Assembly: GCF_001625215.2 (NCBI RefSeq)
Contig: NC_030385.2
Span: 2,907,135-2,971,134 of the forward strand
Direction of reading: 5' to 3'
DNA from: Daucus carota subsp. sativus
Taxonomy: Eukaryota > Streptophyta > Magnoliopsida > Apiales > Apiaceae
Length of the DNA stretch: 64,000 nucleotides
The first letter of the stretch is position 1. Each line of letters begins with the position of its first letter. The notes beneath the pieces were generated by a model. It had not been told where the DNA came from and did not search any database. It saw only the letters and a list, made by a program, of their open reading frames with translations. The position numbers and the translations under genes are program-made. Shown in pieces: positions 1 through 12,651 of this stretch.

Positions 1-1305
1 ATTAATTATGTATTGAATACTCTATCGCTTAACTACCTTATAATGTAATAATTGTGTTATTAAATAATTATATTGTAAATTGTTAAGGATATTGAACTTA
101 TTTCTTTGATTATTTGGTTTAAATATATGCATATGTAACTCTCCAAATACATGCATAATATATATTATATTAATATTTGTCGAATCCCCCCGCACCCGAA
201 TCCCCATATATTTAAATTTGCCGAATTCCCGTAACCCCGTACTGCGCACTCCCACACCCGCACCCGCCCTCATGCTACAGCAAATTAACCTGACACCAAC
301 AAAGAGAACTAGACATCTAGTTATTAACCTGTCCTGCCCAAAAGCTTATCCAGAGTGGTAAACTTGACCTGCACTGCCTTCAAACCACAATCATCTATAT
401 AACCTCCACAAAACATTATTCAGGGTGTTCTTCAGACTTCAATTTGTGGCTCTATATTGGGCTGAAACATCCGTAAAAAGCAGGCCACGCCTCACTTCGT
501 TCTAGATTATAATTGTTTAAGCTAACTATGTAGTAATAAAGTCTGCTAATACTATTTGGTCACCCCAGCCAGCCCAGGGGTAACCCTTTGGGACCATTGT
601 GTAAAAATCATTCAACAAGATGTATTAGTTACAAAAATTATAATCCAGTTGTACAACACGTTGTTCTGGAATTAGAACAGGTGCATTTAGTGATGTAGTC
701 TCAGGACTGCAGTCTGGTGATATAATGCAGAAACTATCGAAATTCGAACAGGTATTGACAGTCACATTTTTATGTAGAAGGGTCTTCTGAAAGTAGAAGC
801 TCAGCACGGTAATCAGAAACAGGTTTTAGGAGAGTGTTCAAATGATTAAATATAGATACATCTAGAACAGAGGACTCTTTTTAGTCATCTTAACGCAATA
901 GTTTTGTGGAAATAACATCATGTATGCTAGATAAGTTTGGCATCCTTTCTTTCACTTGGAGAAGAGAATATGGTTACACATATTGATCATAATTTTGTAA
1001 GTTCTAGAGATGAGTGCTGATCTCCACTCCTTACAGATGTCTAAGAACCAGCTACTCTTTCACAAGACAAAAATCTATGTCCCTGATCAACATAAATTAC
1101 AGGAGAAACAAATACATATACCCAGGTTTGGTGTTGCTTGCAAAAGTTACTATTCAAGATAAATATATCACAGCAGGAATCGCAAGAATTTTAGACAATC
1201 AGCATATTTTCCAACTTAAAATTTTTTATTTATCAGAGATGAGACTAAATTACAGAATTGTCTGTCATAATGTAGATATTATAGCTATAGCACTAATCTT
1301 ATTAC
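1..1305 (-). other. Left edge: intron of the RNase J gene, no exon seen
   Basis: The last RNase J exon I can place ends at 1306 with a clean donor on the minus strand, and the next expected exon (the part of the beta-CASP region that follows LYSAK) is not in this stretch. The sequence is therefore read as the start of a long intron that runs off the window. It is AT-rich and has no convincing coding. A short C-rich patch at about 185-275 with repeated CCCGCACCC-like words looks like repeat-derived sequence but shows no element ends. Confidence 0.55.
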
Positions 1306-4300
1306 CTTAGCAGAATATAATATGAGGTCTTCCTTGCTTAGTTTGAGTGAATGACTACTTCCATATGATGCAAGGTTCAATGCAGCACGTGGTTCTGCCT
1401 GACACAATAGAAATGTAATTAAATGCTACTCATGAAACTTCAGTAATAATACTCTGATTTGTAATAGGATAAAACCACTGCAAAATATCAGCAAAAACTT
1501 ACTTGAGAACCTGTTGTCACAATTAACAAATCCTTTGGGGCATAAGCATCGATATCTTCTACTTTCACCTATACAGCATATACAACATTAAGATAAGTTG
1601 AGTGAGAAGTGGATGGCAAAAGTACATGTATATGGTGTCCTTGTACATGTATATAGTGGTTCAATTGTTTTTGTAGTTTATACACAATCAAACATTAACA
1701 TAAGCAGATAGAAGTTTGTGCGAAGAGAATAATATCTAGTACATGTGTTTTACACTGTCAATAACTTCTGATACTTTCAGCATATCAAAATCATGCATGT
1801 CCCAAATGCCTTCTTTAACATAGTCCAATATACCCCTCCTCCGAAGTAATTAGCCCTGCCCTTGTTTACCAAGTGGTTGAAAGTACAAGCTCTTATGGAG
1901 ACAAAGTGGTGTGTGCAAGTTTAACAAACCAGGACAGGTAATACATTATGAAGATCATTACCAGAGTTGATGGATCAATTGGTGCATTTCCATCTCTCCA
2001 CGCTGCCTCAAGGTACGTCCTCAGGGACATGCCAACAAAAACCTTTTACAAAGAAACCATGCATCTTTCATATAAGTGGAAAATAGTCTAAAAAGAGATC
2101 ACGTGCAACAAAAGGGTCTAAAAAATTTGGTATATGTACCAACTTTCTGCCTGTTAAATCAGCTGCAGCTTTCACACTTCCAAGACGATGGATATTTGAT
2201 GCAAATTGAGTAGTGATAACCCTTCCTGTCGCAGCAGATATATGACGCAAAAGTGAATCTGCAACAACAGTTTCACTAAAGGTTCTTCCAGGTGAAAGTA
2301 CGTTTGTCGAGTCACTCATCATCTGAAAAAGAACAGAAACTAGAAATATGTACTGGAAATTTAAAAAGGTAATGGCAGAAGTACGATATAAATTCTAAAC
2401 AAATAATGTGGCACTGTTCAACTAAATGTTTCAGTGCATTCTGTCAAAAATTGAAGATGAAGCATGGATACTTTACAGTGTACAGCATTAATCTATATGA
2501 AAACATGATTTGCACAATATACTGACTAGATAACAACATATAGACTTAATAAAACCATCCTAGTAAGTAGAACTGATGTCATAGTTTATATGATAGACTC
2601 CATTTGAGTATTACAAATTGACACTATTTTCACAGTGTCCAGCATTTAGTAACTTATCATCAGAAGGAGAAGTTTTGGTCAGCAGACTTACCAACGTTAC
2701 TCCTTCTTTAGATAGTTCCTCCAAACCTTCACGATCAAAAACTTTCCCGTCCAGTGGCGACTCATCTATCTGTTCAATTATAATAACAGCAAAGGTTAAT
2801 ACGTAAGCAGCCACTAAGACTGTAATTTTTCGAAGGATCATTAATCCTGGGACCAGTGGACTGCTTTCGCTGAATTTTTACTTAACTAAAATGCTTGACT
2901 TATCATATAAACTAACTTTTAAACCTTTTAGTTCATTTGATTGAAATTAACTATACCTCAGGTAATAAGACTGTTAAATAGACCTCCCTCAAATGAACTA
3001 AAAAAGTGAAGAAAATAGTTCATGGGATTCTTTAAAAGTTTGGCAAATAAAGATTGAACGGAAATAATAATATTCCTGCGACAACACCTAGAGACACTAA
3101 ATGATTACCTTCCAGTCCCCAGTGTGTAAAATTGTCCCATCGGCACACCGTAGAACTAGTCCACAACAATCAGGGATAGAATGGGTGACCCTAATAGGCT
3201 CTATTTCAAATGGGCCAGCATTAAATCTCCTCTTTGTTTTAAATGTTTTGAGCCTAGATGAAACAAAGATCCCAAACTCCTTCAAGCGCCTCTTAATAAG
3301 CTGCAAAAGACAAGACGCATCAACAACAAAAACTACGATAATCATAATACATATGTTATTAATATAAATCAATGCTGGTAACATTCAATTAATACATGTA
3401 TGTTTATCTTAAAGCTTTCTTTTTTATTTCTGTATCAATTTGTATCAGCAAAATGTGATATTGAAGAGCAACATATGCTGCACTATAGCAAGTTAGTTAA
3501 AAATATAGTCATGAAAATTGATTTTAAAGTAGTGGAAAGAGGTAAGAAAAGTGGGTAAAATTGTGGGACCCATCAATAGTAAATTAATTTGTGTTGGAAA
3601 GGGATGACAGTAGTGGGTGAGATTAATTATTGTATTATAAAAGTTTACTACTTTTAGAAAGTTTCGAGAAGTAAAGAATTGAGAGGGACAACCAAAAATG
3701 AAAGTGAAAAGAATTGGTTGGGATGGGGGAAGTAGCATATAGTTAGGCATATGTTTAGCCTTGATTAATATTTTATAAAGATCATTAGTAAAAGAGCACC
3801 TAATTAGATTTTGATGAACCCTTTAGGAATGTCAGATAATGGTCTGGTGTTACTGCAACGAATTTTAGCCATTATATGGAAGACATGATATATAGGGCCA
3901 CAAACCTCCATTGTAAATGAGGATGCAAATATGGGTGTCCGTGAATCCAAAGCTGGTATTACCTGTATAGATAGCAGGGAAACTAATTAGAAGAACATCA
4001 ATAAAAGTGAAACTCTAAGATCTAAAAGAAAAATTTAGCAAAATAACATCAAAGAAGCCACGTGAACTATAGACAAAGAGTTGCAAATTCTTCAACATTC
4101 TAGACAGTCTTAATATCAAATTGTATAAGTCTCATTGATTTCGCATACAGTGGTTCAATTAAACGAGTCAGGCAACATATATATGGAACCTATCATATTC
4201 ACTTTGAACGGCAAGCAGATGTTCATAGCCACCTTTCATCCAACAGGATTCTTTTTTTTTTTTAAATCTTAATATCTTAATGATACAAGGTTTCAGAGTA

Positions 4301-6367
4301 AAGGCACCTCTCTTCCTTCTAAAATTAAAGTTTTAACAACTGTCTAAACCTTGCGCTCAAAACAAAAGGTTCAGATGTCGCAATACCATGACGATCGCAT
4401 CTTAATATCCTTCTAAGAACATATATTAGCCAATATATCATTTTCAAAGTTTCACTATCTAAGACAACCATAGTAAAAGCACTTTATCTTAAAGTGACAT
4501 AGACTCTGTTAAGACTAGAAAACTTGAACTGCAAATCATTGCATAAATATAATCAACGACCTTGGCAATATGAATATACAAGACAAGCAGGTACCATCAA
4601 AGTAGGTACAACATATTGTGTGTGGGTGTACGTGTGTGTGTGTGTGTGTGATTTAGGAAGAAAAAAACTTTAAAACTGGATGACTACAAAGTACATATGT
4701 TTATCCACTAATGTAAGCGGAAACGACATACTTGAGAAGAAAAACTTTACCCAAGGCAATGCGCCAATGTGATCTTCGTGCCCATGTGTTATGATAACTG
4801 CTTCAATTTTGTGTCTCCATTTTTTAATAAATGTAGTATCAGGTATGATTTTCTGGACTCCAAGATCATCATAGCTAATGCATGTAAAAACAAAGTGGAA
4901 ACAAGATGTGAAAATTGAGTTCAAAACAAGCAGCTTTACATTTAAAAAGTCACGAAAGCATCTATGATACTGGGAAAGTAAAAACTAATAAGCAATCTAT
5001 GCTATCAGTATACAAGAACCAGACAAACAAATGTATTTCTATATGTTGTGAAGATGGGGGAGGGGTAGTCAACGCTAATTTCATTTAATAGCATTTTTGA
5101 ATTGCAAGAAAAAATTTGTATTTGTGGTATGAAACTATGAGTACAGCTTTTAGGCTTTCCTTCAACTCAAAATGGATGTACTTCTAAAAAACTAGTCCTT
5201 ACGTGGAGAAAAAACTTTTCACACAATTAGAGATAATACACAGCAAGCTAGACAAATTCAAGCTATTCCCTCTGTAGATATTATATAGCATGTACTTCTG
5301 TTAAACTTACTCTGGAAACATAATACCAGCATCAATCAGTATGTAACGATCAAAATTCCCCACAAGCATGCAATTCATCCCTATTTCTCCCAGACCACCA
5401 ATTGGGAGAACACGTAATGGTGGACCATCAGATCCTTCATAAAACTGCTCCATCTTGCGTTTAACAGAATCTTCCATACTTTTTCCAGCCCCCTCCCTTC
5501 TTCCAGATCTGTTACGAGGAGACCTAGATCCACGTGTACCTATGGTGATGCCATTATTAAGCAACCATTATCTTAAAATTATATAATATACATATATAAT
5601 AAAAAGACGGCCGGATCTTGTGTCAAGCAACATACTTGATGATAATAATTGATTAAACAGATTTTTCAGGATTTGCAAGAAAAGGTTTTTATGAAACTAG
5701 GACTCTAGGGGAACCCAACTACTTAAATCACTTCTATGTAAGTATGTCCCTATTCATAAAATACTTAAATTTTCCTCATTTTTTCAACCTGAATTTTCCT
5801 GCCGTCCTAGAAATAACACAACCAGGAATACTAGTCTCACAAATCTTATCAAAAGCAACTAATATCACTTGAAACTGAATCACCTGTGTGAACCAAAACC
5901 AACCATACATCTTCTTAAAACATAAGCCTTTAGAGCTACAACTTCACACAGTCTGAGAGCTTTCGAACCAAGTTTTGGACTTTCTGGACTCAAATTATAG
6001 CTTTACAAAAGCCTGTAACTTCACATAGCTCCGTCAACAGAATTTACTAGTAAAACTTCTTGAAAACATAACATAGACATACATTAACCCATCTCCAAAC
6101 AACTTACAGCTTTGCGAGAACCGGTCACTTAACATAAACCCATCAACTAATTTTACTAATTAAACCAGCATAAAAAATTTACACGTATTAAAAAGATTTA
6201 AACTTGATACAAAATTGCAAGGGAAAAACCCAATTGACCATGGGACGTCGAGAGTTCGAACCTGTTACATTACCAGAGGGCAAAGCGCAGGAAATGGGGG
6301 ATTTTCTGAAGGTGGGTGTGTGCCAAATCTTGTATGGATAGAGTGAAATGGCACTAAAGGCAGCCAT
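1306..6367 (-). CDS. RNJ: Chloroplast ribonuclease J (partial, C-terminus off window)
   Basis: RNase J is a metallo-beta-lactamase/beta-CASP nuclease that processes chloroplast RNAs. Ten exons (minus strand): 6274-6367, 5311-5539, 4751-4874, 3906-3962, 3109-3300, 2692-2769, 2140-2322, 1962-2042, 1503-1568, 1306-1398; together 399 codons in one frame, all with GT-AG borders. The start at 6367 gives MAAFSAIS, like the known plant protein; an in-frame ATG lies three codons upstream. The first ~45 residues look like a plastid transit peptide (Ser/Arg-rich, few acidic). Exon 2 carries [17 protein letters not shown], exon 3 the metal-binding [13 protein letters not shown], exon 5 THSIPDC and HTGDWK, exon 7 the beta-CASP start MMSDSTN. 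The remaining C-terminal half (in Arabidopsis it also ends in a GT-1/Myb-like region) must lie left of base 1. Family identity is very sure; completeness cannot be judged. Confidence 0.95.
3493..3732. mobile_element. Decayed MITE in an RNase J intron (same family as 12976-13782)
   Basis: Words such as AAAAGTGGGTA, GTGGGACCCAT and TATAAAAGTTTACTACTTTT are shared with the element at 12976-13782. The right end, GGTTGGGATGGGGGAAG followed by TA, is a decayed form of the GGGACGGAGGGAG terminus. The left terminus is not recognisable. It lies between exons 4 and 5 of RNase J and has no coding capacity. Confidence 0.6.
4614..4650. repeat. (GT)n microsatellite
   Basis: An interrupted GT/TG dinucleotide run lies inside the RNase J intron between exons 3 and 4. 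Confidence 0.85.
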
Positions 6368-6610
6368 TCTTATCAAATCTTTTCTGGGTCTTGTCTTGTT
6401 TTCACCAAGAATGTAAATTTAGAACTAAAAATGTTTGAGCTTTTGCTGAGGTTCAAGAATCTTGGACCATGGAACTAAACCCTAAAGCTGTATGTGTGTG
6501 TATATGTGTATGTATAGGTGAGGGTTTAAGGAGGAGAAGAGAAGACAGGAGAGGTTTGTAAGTACTCTTATCAGTTGAGGTTTTGGTGGTGGTTGTGTCA
6601 AGATGAGTCG

Positions 6611-6636
6611 CACGTGACTTTGGTCTTAGTCACGTG
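6611..6636. promoter_or_regulatory. Pair of G-boxes upstream of RNase J
   Basis: Two CACGTG hexamers start at 6611 and 6631, 20 bp apart, about 245-270 bp upstream of the RNase J start codon. G-boxes are bound by plant bZIP (HY5-type) and bHLH (PIF-type) factors and are common in promoters of light-responsive plastid genes. The spacing of about two helical turns would place both sites on the same face. That these act on RNase J is inference from position. Confidence 0.4.
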
Positions 6637-7004
6637 CCCAAAGACACTTGATTGCGTCTTCGATTTACTTTTCCCGCTATACTCCAAATCAAATTTAAAG
6701 ATTTACTCATTTTAATAGAATTATTTATTAATAGTGATAATGATAATTATGTGAGATCGAGATTTTTATCAAATTTTTATTCCTTTTCGTGTACAAGAAT
6801 TTGGCAAAACTAGACGTTTATGTGTTGAAAGGAAATAGGATTTTAAGCTTGATACACGAAAGTCGATGTCAATTGAGGTAGAGCTTGTTTGATGCATACA
6901 ATTTTGTTCTTGTCTTTGCGTAATTTTATGATATATATTTATTTTGAGTTATAATATAAAAATGACAATATTTTTGAAGATGTTTGAAGTGAAATTTGTA
7001 TTAA

Positions 7005-7190
7005 CTTACTGCAAAAGTTGAAAAACAGCTTTCTCTAAAAGTATGAGAGGCCTGTTTATTTCTTAAAACAGTTTTTCAGCTAAAAACTGTTTGGAAAAGC
7101 TGCTTTTATTTTCCAAATAATTTTTCACTTGTTTTTCAATGAAAAACTATTGTTGCTATTACAAACCGCAACGGCAAACGGTACCTATGA
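7005..7190. mobile_element. PIF/Harbinger-type relic
   Basis: The segment is rich in AAACAGTTTTTCAGC, AGCTGCTTTTATT and TTACAAACCGCAACGGCAAAC words, like the subterminal parts of the PIF/Harbinger element at 30265-31881 (AGCTGCTTTTG, AAACCACAACGCCAAACAGG). No coding and no certain ends or target duplication. Confidence 0.4.
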
Positions 7191-7474
7191 TAACTCCATT
7201 AATTTTTAGGTGATGTTAAAAGCATAACCGGATATTTGAAATGTCAAAAACACAACCACGGACAATGTCACAAGGCTGGCCCAACACATAGGTGGCTTCA
7301 TTTTCGTTCACTTTCTCAGTAAAGCTCCAAATTTATTAGCCAAAGATGTCGATCATGTTGCGTATAAACGTCTTATGTGTATACAAGAAGATATTTCTAG
7401 GTTCAGTATACCCAAACCATGTTTAAGTGTGTTGAAAAATTGTAAAAACAGCTCGTTCGAGAAATTAAAAATTC

Positions 7475-7476
<2 letters not shown>

Positions 7477-7517
<41 letters not shown>
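7477..7517. repeat. Uninterrupted run of 41 G
   Basis: A pure G tract of 41 bases lies in the spacer between RNase J and the sterol gene. It creates spurious open frames, including a minus-strand polyproline stretch. A tract this long may form quadruplex or triplex structure and its length is likely unreliable in any assembly. Confidence 0.9.
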
Positions 7518-7519
<2 letters not shown>

Positions 7520-7664
7520 ATAACAGCATTTAAGGTATCCTTGGGCTGGCCTGTTTTTGATACAATCATGGCATAGTTTGCTAAATTTTGAAATTGCATC
7601 AAGAAGGGAAGCCGCATTCAATCTTAAGAAGCAACTAAGGTGAGTCGCTCATGTGAACATGGAT

Positions 7665-10600
7665 CTATGTAGCATGTCCAGGAAACCATGGTAGCCCGGG
7701 TTGGAGGCATTGGTTTGTATTTGAAAGTGGAACAATTGGACCCAAGAATATGCGCCATAGGTCAAGTATTATTGTGACAAGCATTGCAGCACCCAAAGCG
7801 TCAACAGCAACTCTTGGCAAGTCCCATTGATTTCCAGGTTCCTCATCAATCCTGCAATGAAGGATATCACCATCAATAAAGTCTCAAAAGTCACCTATAT
7901 ACTATCCTAAAAGAACATCAGTTTCTATATTCTGTCAATTAGAAAGCGTGGAATATACACCTACGTTTCAGACTGATTTCTGAATACAAGAATGCAGTAT
8001 AACTGTACAACACATGTCATATTCATCAAAATTTTATCGTCATCTGAATTTGCAGTAAAAATAAGCACATAGTATACTGGAACATTTACAATTGCACAAG
8101 CAGATGAAATACAGTATTTATTAAGGAATCTGAAAAAAAATTAGAGGCATCCAAACAGCATAATAAGGATTTTATAAGCATTATAGTAGATCAAGTTAAG
8201 ATAATCCAGCATTTAAGGTTACTGCACATATTTAAAGCAAAAATGTTAATCATTGATCGAATTTTCTTACCTCAAGAACATTGGGAAGCTTACAATAAAA
8301 TATATTGCATAAAATACAGAGCCAACTTTGTACATGGATGCCCGATCTACAAATTCATAGTAAGGGAACTGCACATGTTCAAATAAAAAACCATATAAGA
8401 GAATTATAAATTTACAGTATTTGGCATATTTAAATTATCAAAAAATATATATTATGCCAGGCCGAGAAGCAAGATATACCATGCTATAATAGTTTAAATT
8501 CTCAACTTCTTATAATATTGCATCTTTATAAAATTTCACCAAGCCATGCACAATTGCAAATACCAGGGTTAAGAGAGTCATAGTAGGACGTGAAGAAATC
8601 TTTTCACAACTGTGGTGAGACAACATATGGAAGAGTGTACCATAATCATTGTAGTTATAATGAATGAAAAAGTACGAGAAAGGCAAAATGTACGAGTCAG
8701 CAAAAGAGGCTCCTATTTATGCCATCATTTAGTTATGATTGCTAAATGCTAACTTAACTTATATCTATGCAATTGAGATGCAGGAACTTCACGATAACTT
8801 ACATTTGAAATAGCAACAGTCTCTAGGTATGCTATGAAATAAGAGAAAGCCAAAATCCATGCAGCTTTGGCGACCCACTGAACTGGCTCTGGAAAGCCAG
8901 CAACAGCATGCTGTAGCCTACGTAGTGTTAAGTTCGAGGTAACATGGTAGAACAAGAAGCACACATGTGTCAGGAGGAAAGTAGTGTGCGGTACCTGCAA
9001 GAGATAATCTATGCTACTGAAAACCAAGTCATCAATGTAATAATAAGAACATCCATCTTCTGCAGCAAATAATAATTTTATGTACCAAACATACATTATT
9101 CATCTTCCATGATGGAAAGGTATATGAAGCACCCAATACTGTGAAGAAATAATGTGTCCAGAAATAGTTTCCAACATAGCTGAAGATGATTATCCAAACA
9201 TTGGCCTGCAACAAATGTACTATTAATACTCTGAACCAAACATATAGCAACAATTGATGATTTCGAACGAAAATTATATATACATCAAGAAAAAAGTGCT
9301 GTGTTCGCAGTCATTCATGCATTAAAAAAAGAAACTTGTGCACTATGAGCTTGAGTTCCATTAAGAAATTATTACTTGGAAGTCTATATATTTCAGTTTT
9401 AAAAAGTTGGTATTCATCGATAAATATTCATACTTTGTCACGCTATAATTTAAAGAATAATACAGTTCCTTCATATATCACTTCTGAATTTTGGCTTGTA
9501 TCAGATTTCAAAGAGAACTTTTATTCCCGAAGTTGCATATTTGATAACAGGGAGAGCAGTTAAATTGACTATTTTTATCACTACAAGCTTAAGATAGAAT
9601 TCATAAAAGAATACTTGCCTTAACCCAATAACGATCCTTCAAACTGATATAGCTGTCGGCCTGGAGAAAATGGAGAGCAAAAGCATTAACATTGAAGCAG
9701 TTAAGATTTTCGATTGCAACATATATATAACTATCAGAACAAGGGAGCACCAAACAATCCTTTATCGTAAAGAAATCCTTTCACATAAGAAGCAATACTA
9801 AAATCCTATCAAATAAGAAGCAATGCCAAATTGTCAAATCTTTTGTTATATATAATACCAGAGGAACCTAAATAACTTTACAATGAAAAGTGAAAGCTAA
9901 TATTTAGTTGATTTCTAACTCAAATGGAAACAGACAGCAAGTAATGTGGAATATTTACTATGCATAGAAGGTTATAGAAGTGGCTCCCTTAGGTTTCTTC
10001 AGCACTTACCAGTAGGGGAAATGTAATAAGTGCGAGAAAACAATTTTGGCCAGTAGTCTGTATTTTATATTAGGCGCATTGATGGGAGGGAATTAAGGCG
10101 GGCAGTCTAAATTCCAAGTTTGATCTAACATAAACATAAGCATATACAATATCATGTTGACTAACACGTCTCACGAAACTTAGTTGCTCAACATAATTCC
10201 TCACACACAAAGCTTGTACTTATCCCAAAACAGGCTACAGAGAGAAAGAATCCGGTACTTGACCTTTCCAACAAGAAACAACGGTATCACAAAAGCTGGA
10301 ACAACCGAAACTAATCCCACTAGTAAGTACTCTAGCTCCATAAAATCCTGTCAATACCAATTGATAAACACCATCAGCACTATCATAATCATAACTTTTT
10401 ACATCACATTTCCATACGAACACATTTCTCAACAAACATCAGCATAAATCAACAATTAGTTTTCACATAATTTATAATTATTCAAAATGTTATAATAATA
10501 CGAGTTGAATTACGGAACCAGGATTTCGAAATAGTCAGGGCTAAAACCTAATTAACACCATCAGCACTATCATAATCATAACTTTTTACATCACATTTCC

Positions 10601-11016
10601 ATACGAAAACATTTCTCAACATACATCAGCACAAATCAACAATTAGTTTTCACATAATTTATAATTATTCAAAATGTTATAATAATACGAGTTGAGTTAC
10701 GGAACCAGGATTTCGAAACAGTCAGGGCTAAAACCGAAAAGGTATAGTACCTCGTAGAGCTTATAAGGGACGATAATACCGAGGCAGAGAGTGAGCCAGA
10801 CCGGAGAGTAGAGAAGGAAGAACAATTCTCCCCATCGTTTGCTTGGATTCGTAGCTAACCACAGATTACTAATAGTACTAGTAGGAGTTTTATCTTTTGC
10901 TGCAACTGCTTGTTTTTTAACACCTGATGATGATTAATCATTCAATTAATAATGGGACTAAGAAAAATGAATCATCTGATTGTGATGATTTATGTGGATT
11001 GATACTTACCGACCAT
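7665..11016 (-). CDS. CPI1: Cycloeucalenol cycloisomerase (cyclopropyl sterol isomerase)
   Basis: This ER membrane enzyme opens the 9,19-cyclopropane ring of cycloeucalenol to give obtusifoliol in plant sterol synthesis. Eight exons on the minus strand: 11010-11016, 10751-10923, 10264-10347, 9619-9660, 9095-9205, 8803-8994, 8271-8368, 7665-7851; 297 codons plus stop, near the known plant length. Recognisable blocks are NPSKRWGELFFLLYSP, FSYVGNYFWTHYFF, GASYTFPSWKMNNVPHTT, SYFIAYLETVAIS, FPYYEFVDRASMYKVG and DLWRIFLGPIVPL. Several hydrophobic segments fit a polytopic protein. Two oddities: the first coding exon is only 7 nt (ATGGTCG), and the intron after the 42-nt exon starts with GC instead of GT. 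A 187-bp direct repeat lies in the intron between exons 2 and 3. The gene is divergent from the WD40 gene at 14051. Confidence 0.96.
10367..10736. repeat. Tandem duplication (about 183 bp, period 187) in a CPI1 intron
   Basis: The stretch 10367-10549 recurs almost base for base at 10554-10736 (both start AACACCATCAGCACTATC and end GGCTAAAACC). I noticed only a few mismatches, so the duplication is young. It lies in the intron between coding exons 2 and 3 of the cycloisomerase; the right copy ends about 15 bp from the splice donor at 10750. Confidence 0.9.
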
Positions 11017-12285
11017 TTTGCAATGGGATCTTGATTCAAGGGCTGCTCGTTTAGTTCACTCTTCACTTCACTCCAAACGGATACTGGAGTTACGTGGGCC
11101 TCCATTCATTTTTATACCGAAAATATTGGGTTTAAATTATTTAAATTAGATACAAAAATATTAATAAAATAAAAAGATTATCTTCAAAAAAAAATTCATA
11201 AATATCCAAATTTTAAAATATTTTTATAAAAATATCACATCTTTTTCAAATTTTTGTAAAAATACCGAACTCGGTAGGCAACCCATTACACCCGGGTGCA
11301 ATTAGCAATCATACTTACAACTCCTACGAGACCATTTTTTGTGGTTGACTGGTTGTATTGGTTGCAGATCGTATTTTTATAAATATTTTCTAAAAATTTG
11401 ATATTTTTGCAAATTTTTTCAAAAGATAGTAGAATCGCGAAAAAACCTTAAAACCCGATAATTTTGATAAATTCTCTAAAACAAATTTGTTATATTATAC
11501 TTTTTTATATATAAAATATAATCTCATAATTTGCTTTTAGTTTTTTATATTCATATTAAATTTTTGTTAGAAAAAGTTAAAATTTTGGTCTTGTGATTGG
11601 TATTTAACCTATCATATTCTGATTTTTTTCCTCAATTACAGTTAAAACATATTTTAAAATTTTCATTCAAACATATATCTTGACCAATTTTTGATTAGTT
11701 TTTTGACAGATTTAACTACCACTAAAGACTTATTGAACTTGTAAAACAAAAAATTTATGTAACACATCTAATAGAAACATATTAATCCGGACATGTTTTA
11801 TTTAAGTACACATATTATTCTAATATATTTTATTGTCGTTATTAAATTAGTTATTAACTATATAATTAAATAATGATATAATATGTCGGTTGTAAGACAG
11901 TGTGTCCATGGTATGAGAGAAGGGAATCTAAGAGCTTGATGTGCATTTATTCAAATTTTTAATATTTTTCTCTCATTTTATTTATTTGTGTGTAAAAATT
12001 TTTAAATATAAATTATAAAATTATATATTACGCACTCCAAAAATATCACAACATATTTTAAAATTATATATATATATATATATATATATTGAACTAAAAT
12101 CTCCATGCTACTGCTGGAAATGATGCGAAACGAGGATGTTCATATAAATTAGGGGATAATTACACCGAAAAAATGATACAAAAAGATACTCACATGTACA
12201 ATGCAGCTCAAGTTCTCTTTTCCTTTTAACAAATGTTCAATTTAGGGTGCGTAAAATCAAATAACGTAACTATAAACTTTTTAAC
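11017..12285. other. AT-rich spacer between two divergent genes
   Basis: This is the shared upstream region of the cycloisomerase (left) and the WD40 gene (right). It includes a (TA)n run at about 12065-12090. I see no gene; promoter elements cannot be chosen with confidence in such AT-rich sequence. Confidence 0.5.
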
Positions 12286-12651
12286 GAGAGAATCTGTAAC
12301 GGTGTTGGTTAAAAATGGTTGACTAAATTGGACCTGTAAAACATTATGTAAAATTTGTCGAAGCTGTAAGCTATTTTGCTTCAATGATACTGATTATATT
12401 GGTTAGCTATATTTCAGAAATAATAAGTTATTATTCTTTCAAGTTGTTACAAATAGAATATTAGAATGTATATTATCATATGGCAATAAATGATACGAAA
12501 TCTTGCTACAGATATTGCTTGCTTTTAGTGGTTGGCCAAATATAACCAACATCAATTGGTTGGCTATATTTTCAGACAGGGACATGTAATACTTATTTAT
12601 GATATGATTTAATGAATTTTAGCTAAGGGTTTTGATGGGTTGAAGATGCTC
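12286..12651. mobile_element. Tourist-like MITE, old copy
   Basis: The body is similar to the intact element at 33305-33699: ACGGTGTTGGTTA, CTAAATTGGACCTGTAA and TTTTGCTTCAATGATACTG match in order. The right terminus GGTTGAAGATGCTC is a slightly decayed GTTGGAGATGCTC; the left terminus (GAGAATCTGTAACGG) is more decayed. No coding. Confidence 0.7.

Larger units (their letters stand above)
6368..7664. other. Spacer between RNase J and cycloeucalenol cycloisomerase
   Basis: Both flanking genes read leftward, so this holds the RNase J promoter (right of 6367) and the 3' region of the sterol gene (left of 7665). I see two G-boxes, a PIF-type transposon relic and a 41-base G run (all listed separately). 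The only long open frames here are artefacts of the G run. Confidence 0.6.

Noticed and set aside
6250-6275. GGTTCGAACTC-like motif resembling a tRNA B box
   Set aside because: No cloverleaf or A box at the proper distance; it is in the first RNase J intron and at most a SINE or tRNA relic.
7403-7621. Minus-strand frame with a polyproline run
   Set aside because: It is created by the 41-base G tract and has no other protein features.
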